From Thelephora terrestris (Eukaryota > Basidiomycota > Agaricomycetes > Thelephorales > Thelephoraceae), in assembly GCA_015956445.1 (NCBI GenBank), contig WIUZ02000017.1, positions 744,001-808,000 of the forward strand: a stretch of 64,000 nt of DNA. The letters run 5' to 3'. The notes below the pieces were generated by a model. The model was not told where the DNA came from and searched no databases. It saw only the letters and a list, made by a program, of their open reading frames with translations. The stretch's first letter is position 1; each line of letters starts with the position of its first letter. The translations under genes were made by a program, and so were the position numbers. Below are positions 56,948-64,000 of the stretch, in pieces.

Positions 56948-57619
56948 ACCTCCGAGTTCCGCGCTCGAGCGGCGACGCCTCCGCCATTATTTGGTCGCAA
57001 GAGCTCCCTGCGCATCGACTCACACGTATCTTCTCGACGGGTGGATGTTGCAACTTTACGAGTTCCTGACGATCCATTGCAGCTCTTCCTTTATACTGTC
57101 TGCGGGGATCTTTACCATATGCCCCCAACCCTCCAGCGCAATGTCCATAATTTATAGTTTCCGCCATTCACCCTGTCTGTACCCTCTCTCTTGTCTTGTC
57201 TCACTCCACATCTGCACTGTCGCTCTATGCTCTGAGCACTGTACACGAGTTTGTCGGTTGTGTTCGTTGTCAAATACCTTGTATCATCCACCTTTTCCCG
57301 TCCCTGTTTTATCTTGAATGTCACACGTCTTCCTTCTATAAAATCTACAGCTGCACGACCCTCTCTACGTATACCTCATCAACACATCTTTCAAATTTCC
57401 CTATGGTATTTATCCACCTCCTGTTACTAGACTCCAATTCATAGTCCAGCGCACCCCGTCAATGCGCTCTTGCTCACTAACGGACCGGATAGCATTCACT
57501 ACGAAGGGTCAACTGGCAGTGGTTTTCGTATGGCAAAAATATCTTGGAAGAATATGGTGTTTGCCCCGGCAATTGATAACCATTTAGCGTGTGCATCCGA
57601 GACGGTGGATCTGGAACTA
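56948..57619. other. Spacer, no gene recognised
   Basis: T/C-rich sequence after the kinase gene, probably its 3' UTR (57060-57430). No coding signal. Confidence 0.35.
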
Positions 57620-58260
57620 TCGCCCCCCTCACGTCATTTCCCTCACCACATGACGATCAGCGCACCCGTCTCTGGCCATGAGTGGCACGCTCCAAGGCAA
57701 GTACAGAAGATCGCGGTCTTTCACCTGAACCTACGTTGGGGCTGAATGAGGACACCACCAATCGACGCAGGGAAAGAAGGTAGCCGCGAAGAACTTGGCT
57801 TAAGGCCATGAACTCCGGTGCCACCCATTGGCCACCTCGACCGTTTGCACGGAAGATTCGATGTAATCGAGGCCAGCGATGGACGCTGGCAGGCCAAAGT
57901 CTGTCAGGCACGCCCAGCCTGAGCTGTTGATCAAGATGTTGGGCTTGATAGTATTCTGGGGATCAGTTGGCTGGGCCCCGAGAAGTTCGGACGTACACTT
58001 TCGAGGTCGCCGTGTACTACATTCCGATCATGAAGGGCGCGGAGGTCATTGCAAATATCGAGGAGCTGGGCTAATTACGTGAGAACCTATGCAATACGAA
58101 GCAGGATGTGGCGCACGACCTGCAACCAATCCACTTCGGACGACTTTGCAAGTATCGGGTGACGTTCCCGTTCGGGGCCCAGAGAGTGATGAAGGAGAAG
58201 ATGATCCTCCCTTGAACACAAAGATCCTAAACTTCAAGCGCAAGAGCCAGGTTAGGGTGT
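57620..58260 (-). pseudogene. Decayed TKL-like protein kinase
   Basis: On the minus strand, out of mutual frame, lie HPNLA, WAPNGNVTRYLQ, LDICNDLRALHDRNVVHGDLE, then after a plausible intron NILINSSG, CLTDFGL, LDYIESSVQT, and in another frame GGQWVAPEFMA. These are the successive blocks of a basidiomycete TKL kinase (glue lobe, hinge, catalytic loop HGDL, DFG, APE). At least two frame changes and several stops separate them and no start can be found. It is not a copy of the MLKL-like gene: the DFG is intact here. The lower lobe after APE fades away. Confidence 0.65.
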
Positions 58261-58464
58261 GAAAACGGTTTCCAGCTCGCTGATTAGTGGTGTAACCTTT
58301 GGGGTGCGTGAGTATCCGGGTGCGACCTGCACGAGGCAATGTTGTTTCACCTGTCTGGTGGTCGACTAGCTTTCTCTGAGGGTGCGAGTACAATCGCAGG
58401 AGCTTCACGCAGAACCGATCGGCTGTGCGTCCTGGAACAGCGGAAACTTGCCGGAGACGTAGTC

Positions 58465-58592
58465 TCGGCACAAGACCGGATCCCGAAGGGATCCACCTCA
58501 CGCCTCTCAGAGGAGAGGTTCGATCATCGATCAAAACGGCCGGAGGCCGCCTCGAGGAGGAGAACCGGGGCTTGGAACGAGCCTAGCCGGAG
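58465..58592 (+). repeat. Dispersed repeat, copy B
   Basis: Matches 45977-46096 in the same orientation over about 115 bases. A 22-base extra stretch (about 58490-58512) interrupts the match after CGGATCCCGAAG. It lies just upstream, on the other strand, of the decayed kinase. No ends of a transposon are visible. Confidence 0.65.
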
Positions 58593-60719
58593 ATGCTGGA
58601 GAAATACGAAACTCCGAGTCGATCGATCTTTTTTTTATTATTTAAAATTCTGATTTAACGTGCTACAGTATCTTCTGACTTACTGCTTGTCCATTAGGAC
58701 AGAACACGTGGTAAAACACTAAGTAATACCAACTCCTACAAAGACTGACATCCCATTGAGCTGCGCGGGGGCAGGAAAAGAAAAAGAGGGCGTCCAGTAT
58801 CTACTGAATTCGGGCTTCCACAGATACACAAACTGAAAAGAAAAAAAGGAATGGTAGGGAATCCGATAGGCCTGCATCGGTGTTTGGGAAGGTGGTTCGG
58901 GATATGTGTCGGTGTCCACATGCAAATTGCTGTGTGGGTGAGGGCCGATACCCTAGGCCAATGGCTCACAGGGGGAGGGGTAGGGATGGGGTTCGTGTTG
59001 GTGGTATGGTGGGTGCCGCTATCGCGTGTAGGAACATCGATGAGCCTGGATGTGATGTCCAAGGATGGATAAGGTTAAGCTGGTCCGATCAAAAGGGCCC
59101 TGAGGCAGGATCGTGGCCAATGCGTGGCGTTTTGAGGTGGCACATGAGGCGAGAGGGTGTGTCCGGGGGGTCTGTCCGCGTGAGGCGAAACACCTGTTGC
59201 ATCGACGGTGGACGAGGTTGTGGGATGGCCACCGCTGTATGGGCAAGTGGCAGGGGTAGACCGGCATCCGCTGCAGGTCTGTTGCTTTAATTTGGAAAGG
59301 TTTGGCGCACACAGCCAAAAGGGTTGGGAAGGGAAAGGGGTCAGACGATAAAGGGAGCATTCGAGTAGTCCACTTGGGATGTTTACAGGCATTCGCTGTT
59401 TCGGTGGGTTACCTGCTCAAAACACAATGGGTAGAGTCTGACGGGATTCCCTGTGAGTGACCGCCATCCCCACCAAGTTGCAAACTCTCTCCTGCCAGCA
59501 GAGGGGCCCAAAGGCTTTGTGTCCGCTTCCAGTACGTGATCCGACCTGATCTCTACAACCAACTTACACCCCAAGACTGTTGCAGACATTCCAGAGTGAC
59601 CGATGGCCCAGCGATGGCCCCCCAGGGGACGAATCCTCGCAGGGGGGAACCGTGGGAAAAAACCGACCAAGTGGAAGTAGAGGACAAACCGCGGATGAGT
59701 CGATCGATCTTGAGCTTGGAATCCGGAGTTGTAAGAGCATACACGCTTCAGGGGCGAGAAAGATCTCGGACGACACCCTGAGGGATCCGAACCTGACGCT
59801 TACGTATAATTATAATAAAACAACCGCCGCTGAATGCACCTACTTTTTCACTGTGTGTTTGATGACCCGAGAAAAAGTTGACAGCGATGAAGACATACCT
59901 TATCGAGGATCTCTAGCATAGGTTTTAATTTACTAGGTCGCAGCGGATCTTCAGGCTGACGAGACCGGTGGGCAAAGAGCTTAGAGGCGAAAAACTCTGT
60001 CTACCCCCAATCGTTCCAAGTCTTCCGGGGTGACAGGAGGGGAGTCTTAAAGTCGCGTCAAATTGGTCAGCTAATACTTGGGATCGTCGCGGCTTACTTG
60101 AACGCGTTTGCGTGTGTGTACGCCGGGGATGAGCAGGAGGGGAGAGAGTTGGTCATGTGGGGATGGTATATGACCAGCCTCGTTGGAAAAGCCCCCGAGG
60201 GATGACGACGGTCAAGACGAGCATGAGATATGCAACCATCTAACTTGGTGTACATTGCGGTCACACAATACACGCCATATCGATCGATAACCGAACGAAT
60301 GTCCACTATAGCTGGTAGCTTACAACCACTGCCAACACAAGGGATACTCGGGTAGCTGTAACTGATCTTATCTTCTATACTACTCATCCCACCCAAGTCT
60401 CTTGCATTTGACAGGTCGACAGAAGATCGCCAGCCTTGAAACAAAGACCTCCTCATGTGGCGCTACAACTTCGATACCGGCCCTATCACTGGCCGCATCA
60501 CACCCCTTCATTCTTCTTTGTATTTCCTCGACTCAGTCAGTGCTGACGGCAAGCAACTTCCGGTTGAGAACAAGAGTTCCGTAAATTCAGGGGATTTGGA
60601 TAGATAGTGATTGGATAAATACATCCATGTATTACCCCAACGTCTGAGTGAGATCTAGAATCTAGGAGGACGGGCCGGACAGTCCGCGGACAGTTCGCAG
60701 GTACAAGCACCGAGATAAC
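58593..60719. other. 2.1-kb spacer, no gene recognised
   Basis: Starts with an A/T-rich patch (58620-58660). A G/T-rich part with many TGGG and GGTG words follows (58850-59260). Short open frames, including 113 codons at 59580-59921 and 120 codons on the minus strand at 60094-60456, show no family motif. I see nothing else. Confidence 0.35.
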
Positions 60720-62416
60720 TCATGAGAAAACAGCTTTGAGTTCGTTTGGTACCCCGTAAATCTGGAACAATATCGCCAGAAGAACGAAGAATACGGCGAA
60801 GAACAAGATCCAGCTTCGCGCTGTGAGAAGCGGCACTCAGTAAGTGAAATTCGGCGGGTTGTGGCGGGGGAGGACGTACATTGACTACCTAAGCTTGCTG
60901 GGATCGTCACGACGCGAACGGTATTGTCTGGGCTGCCGGAGACGAGCAGGCTCGATGTAAGATTGAAGCGTAGAGCCGTAGGGGGGAACTCGTGAGCTTT
61001 GAGGATCGTGAGCAATGGCTAAGGGAGTTCAATACCCCTTTATCCTATGTGATGAACTAACGCGCTCACCGCTAAGGTTGCAGAGTCCAGAATCCCGATC
61101 GAGTAATCCGAAGATCCGAACGCAAGGTATTTGCCGTTCGGGCTAACGTAGAAAACTAGTTACTTCCAGAAAGCAAGCGCATGCAAAATTCTCACCTTAT
61201 GTCAAAACATGTTGCGCCCTTGTCACTGACCTTTCGGATCTTCGTGACTTTCCAAGTATTGACATCCCATTTAGAGATGTATGCCTGCCGAGGAGTAGCT
61301 TTAGATCGTAATTTTGCGCGCGAAGCTGTACTGTTCGAAAGAGTATACAGAACGTTCTCGTCAGAGGGGTGGAGTCTAATTTGCACATTCAGACCGCGAT
61401 CTAGCCTCGAGGCGCAGGTTTGACTCGCCTGGCTGAACGAAGGGTAGATTTCCCATCCACACCCGGCATTGGTGGGGCTGGTATAGTTTTAATGGCCTCC
61501 AGAGGCTCGCCGGGATTGCCGTTCGGTAGAGGAAAAACAGTGATATTCGCAGTTGTGATGAGGATGATCTGAGGAAATTCTCGTCAGGTTGGAAGTGAAT
61601 ACGTCCTTTAATTCGGCGGACCTGTTTCGGGGAGAAGATAGCGTCGTAGATGTCCTCTTCGACTTCTACCAGTGGGGCCGCCGGTTCGAGGGAGGGAAAT
61701 CGAAGAACTTGGAACTATGATGTTGGTTAAAGCTCTGACAAATCATTTATCGAGTGAATCAGACGAACCACACGGAGACCAGCTGCAAGCAAAAACGACC
61801 CATCCCGAGAGAGTGAAGTGGCGCGCTGGAAGGCCCATCAGACTGAAGCTGCACGAGTTGAACACGACATTACCTGATAATCTTCCACGTCACGAGCACG
61901 TAATGTTCCCACAGAGCCAGTGGGTTGTATTCTGTATGGACGTGAGGCGAGTTATTGACGGGAGTGCAATTGTAGACACACTCTTTGTCGTCGACTTTGT
62001 AAGCCCGACAGTTCTTGTTCTCGCCCCTTTCGATGAGCTCTACGGAGCTATTGATGCCACATGCAAACATCCCGGTCTGATCGTCGTGATTTACTGCGCT
62101 TCCACGTTGGTATATGCCAAATGGCGTACCTTGGGGTCGGCGACCATACTCATGGGAGCGTCTGCATCCTTCTCAAGCTCGAACTCGGATAGCAACTCGA
62201 GAGAGCTATCTCCATCTAGACGAAACAATTTCTGCAGTTCAATGCTACGTCATACCGTGGACTGTCATGGTAAATTGCCCCACGTACCATCTTGTTCTTG
62301 ATTCCTGCTCTACTGGAGCCTCCGCCACCTCCGAGGATTACTTCATTGGCCGAGACAAAAGCGATAGAATATACTGGGAAGCCTTTGAGCGGGTGTGATG
62401 TGTGCTTTGCGCGCAT
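60720..62416 (-). CDS. Sec12/PREB-like guanine nucleotide exchange factor
   Basis: Starts MRAKHTSHPLKGFPVYSIAF at 62416. WD40 blades are seen as VILGGGGGSSRAGIKNK (the potassium-loop glycine run), LFRLDGDSSLELLSEFEL, FACGINSSVELIERGENKNC, LRFPSLEPAAPLVEVEEDIYDAIF, YISKWDVNTWKVTKIRKVSDKGATCFDI, SPNGKYLAFGSSDYSIGILDS, HEFPPTALRFNLTSSLLVSGSPDNTVRV. A single C-terminal transmembrane segment follows (WILFFAVFFVLLAILFQIYG) with a short luminal tail. Sec12 sits in the ER membrane and loads Sar1 with GTP to start COPII budding. About eight exons; not every junction was resolved to the base. Functionally it works with the p24 receptor gene earlier in this window, though not linked to it. Confidence 0.85.
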
Positions 62417-62571
62417 GTTCACAACGTTCAATTCCTATGGGCGATCGGAGGTGGGGACGTGGGAAATAGACTGGAAGTCGCCTTGATGACCACGGCCCGC
62501 GTCCACCCACAGGGTTAACGCGCGGTTAACCCCCACTCCCCACCACCAGCCTTCACCTCCAAACCATCACC
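62417..62571. promoter_or_regulatory. Shared promoter spacer, SEC12 / NIPA-like gene
   Basis: 155 bases between divergent start codons. Contains a GCGCGGTTAACCC-like stretch and a C/A-rich part before the plus-strand ATG. Inferred from arrangement. Confidence 0.4.
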
Positions 62572-64000
62572 ATGGACGTCCCAATAGGAGACGGCACTGA
62601 GATTCAACTCCCAGAGATCGACAAGCGCACAGTTATCGGCGTTTCTGTCGCCATCGCTGGGAACATCCTCATCTCGCTCGCCCTCAATCTCCAGAAACTC
62701 GCTCACAGACGGAGGGATTTGGCTGCCGCGCATTTCGATGGACAGAAATCGCAACAGGATAGGGTCGATACCATGAGGCTGCCTCACCCACCGATGGAGA
62801 GAGTCAGAGAACTTTCACAGGAAGGCGCGGAAGAGGACCCCGACGATATAGCGGGGGGAGAGTTGGATACAATTCGTGGCCCGCGGCTGGATGCCCTTGA
62901 ATCTGAATCAGAGCCTCTTCTTCCTAGGGTTTCGAGCCATGGCTCAACGGGCCGAATCACCACGAAGAAACGTGCATCACTATTCCGCACCTTCTTCCCC
63001 ACGAAGCCACCTTACTCCGCCCGACATCCTCCTGCAATGCCGGCTACTCCGCGACGACAAACACCCGCGCGTCCACCATCGATGTCGCGTTCAAGCAGCA
63101 ATACCACAACGTCCTCGAGCGTCGTATCAAATGGGAACGAGGGCGATTACCTCAAGTCTAAGCTTTGGTGAGACTTATCTACCGCTTCCCGATCTGGATT
63201 TTGACGGGAAGCAGGTGGGCTGGGTTTTTGTTGATGAACGTTGGGGAGCTCGGGAACTTCATTTCATACGCGTTCGCTCCTGCCTCCGTCGTTGCACCCC
63301 TTGGAACCGTGAGTAGGAACCGGAGTCTGCACGATCGCAAAGGCCTAATTCACGCCTAGTCTGCTTTGATCGCCAACTGTTTCTTTGCACCACTCCTACT
63401 GAAGGAACGCTTTCGGAGGGTGAGCGTATGCATGTTTTAAACCACGTGATCTTACTAAATGTGGATTTTAGGTCGAGTTTTTGGGGATATTCATCTCCAT
63501 CGTGGGTGCTGTCACCGTCGTGTTTTCGGCCAACACCTCCGATACACGCTTAGACCGCGATGCTTTGATAGAAGCCATTACACAGCAGCCATTCATCATC
63601 TATTCTATCATCTATGTCGTTGGCGCTTTCATTCTGACAGGGCTATCAGCCAGCCAATGTGCCCGCGATTGGGTCTTTGTGGATGTCGGGCTATGTGCTC
63701 TCTTTGGTGCGGGGCACGTCCTATATAACTTAGAGGGCCTCTTTTCTCATCCGCCACAGGAGGGTTTACCGTGTTGTCCACCAAAGCCTTGTCGACGCTG
63801 CTCACAATGGAATGGATAAAAGTGTTCACAGAATGGATTACTTATCCAATTGTTGCCGTAAGTTTGCTTTATCACTCTATTCATTTCATTCCCCTTAAAC
63901 ACCATCACTTCTAGGTCCTCCTTGGGACAGGAATCGGCCAAATAAGGTATTTAAACCGTGCCTTGATGCGGTTTGACAGCAAGGTAATTGGCTGGCGTGG
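62572..64000 (+). CDS. NIPA-type magnesium transporter (partial, right edge)
   Basis: From [19 protein letters not shown] the first transmembrane helix ([20 protein letters not shown]) is followed by an about 120-residue hydrophilic S/R/P loop, then WWVGF-like [84 protein letters not shown] and [11 protein letters not shown], which is the NIPA/DUF803 pattern. The gene runs off the window. NIPA proteins carry Mg2+ across plasma or endosomal membranes. The long first loop is usual for fungal members. Introns are near 63170-63215, 63310-63360, 63420-63472, 63710-63760 and 63860-63915. Confidence 0.88.

Noticed and set aside
58850-59260. G/T-rich stretch as telomere-like or satellite DNA
   Set aside because: No regular unit length; only loose TGGG and GGTG words.
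1-64000. tRNA, rRNA, CRISPR, retroelement or virus-like element
   Set aside because: No convincing B-box/cloverleaf, no repeat-spacer pattern, and no reverse transcriptase, integrase, capsid or transposase motif was found in any frame I read.

Overview
This window is a stretch of nuclear genome from a filamentous fungus, most likely an Agaricomycete-type basidiomycete. Nearly every gene is cut by many introns of about 45-60 nt with GTRNGT-like donors and CTRAY/CTGAY branch sites. The gene set is fungal (ERMES MDM10, fused LEU1, Pkr1, basidiomycete PQ-loop proteins, an MLKL-like kinase). Several genes use microexons, and five introns are best read as GC-AG. I saw no rRNA, tRNA, CRISPR array, retroelement, virus-like element or intact DNA transposon. 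Exon boundaries were assembled by hand from splice signals, reading-frame continuity and remembered family motifs; no alignment was run.

Left third (1-22.7 kb), dense housekeeping region: a partial gene at the edge; a Rab7-like GTPase with a very large insert; cactin and the mitochondrial ClpX homolog MCX1 (divergent); RanBP1/YRB1 (convergent to MCX1) and a p24 cargo receptor (divergent from YRB1); a kinesin-8 and dihydroorotase (divergent); a GW/WG-rich protein; and a giant coiled-coil GAS2-domain protein.

Middle (22.7-43.2 kb): decayed TPR-like and F-box-like pieces surround a HEI10/CCNB1IP1-like RING E3 gene. Then come a large disordered protein, LEU1, ribosomal protein L29, the TFIIIC subunit SFC1, a short mitochondrial-type protein, the GINS subunit PSF3, the V-ATPase assembly factor PKR1, an MLKL-like protein (helical N-terminus plus atypical kinase) and MDM10.

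Right third (43.2-64 kb), more accessory in character: two PQ-loop transporter paralogs and a third remnant are interleaved with a broken and a complete rhamnogalacturonan acetylesterase. The same region has a 23-C homopolymer and a short dispersed repeat shared by two spacers 12.5 kb apart. It then returns to core genes: an RGG-rich disordered protein, SmG, an Srk1/CaMK-type kinase, a decayed TKL-like kinase, SEC12 and, at the right edge, a NIPA-type magnesium transporter.

The core genes do not form one pathway; order is typical eukaryotic scatter, with tight divergent and convergent pairs (spacers of 50-170 bp). The most notable points are the 16-exon MCX1 gene with 7-, 7-, 16- and 17-nt exons, the MLKL-like protein whose DFG motif is DFR, the GW-repeat protein, and the esterase with an altered oxyanion-hole motif beside its own pseudogene.
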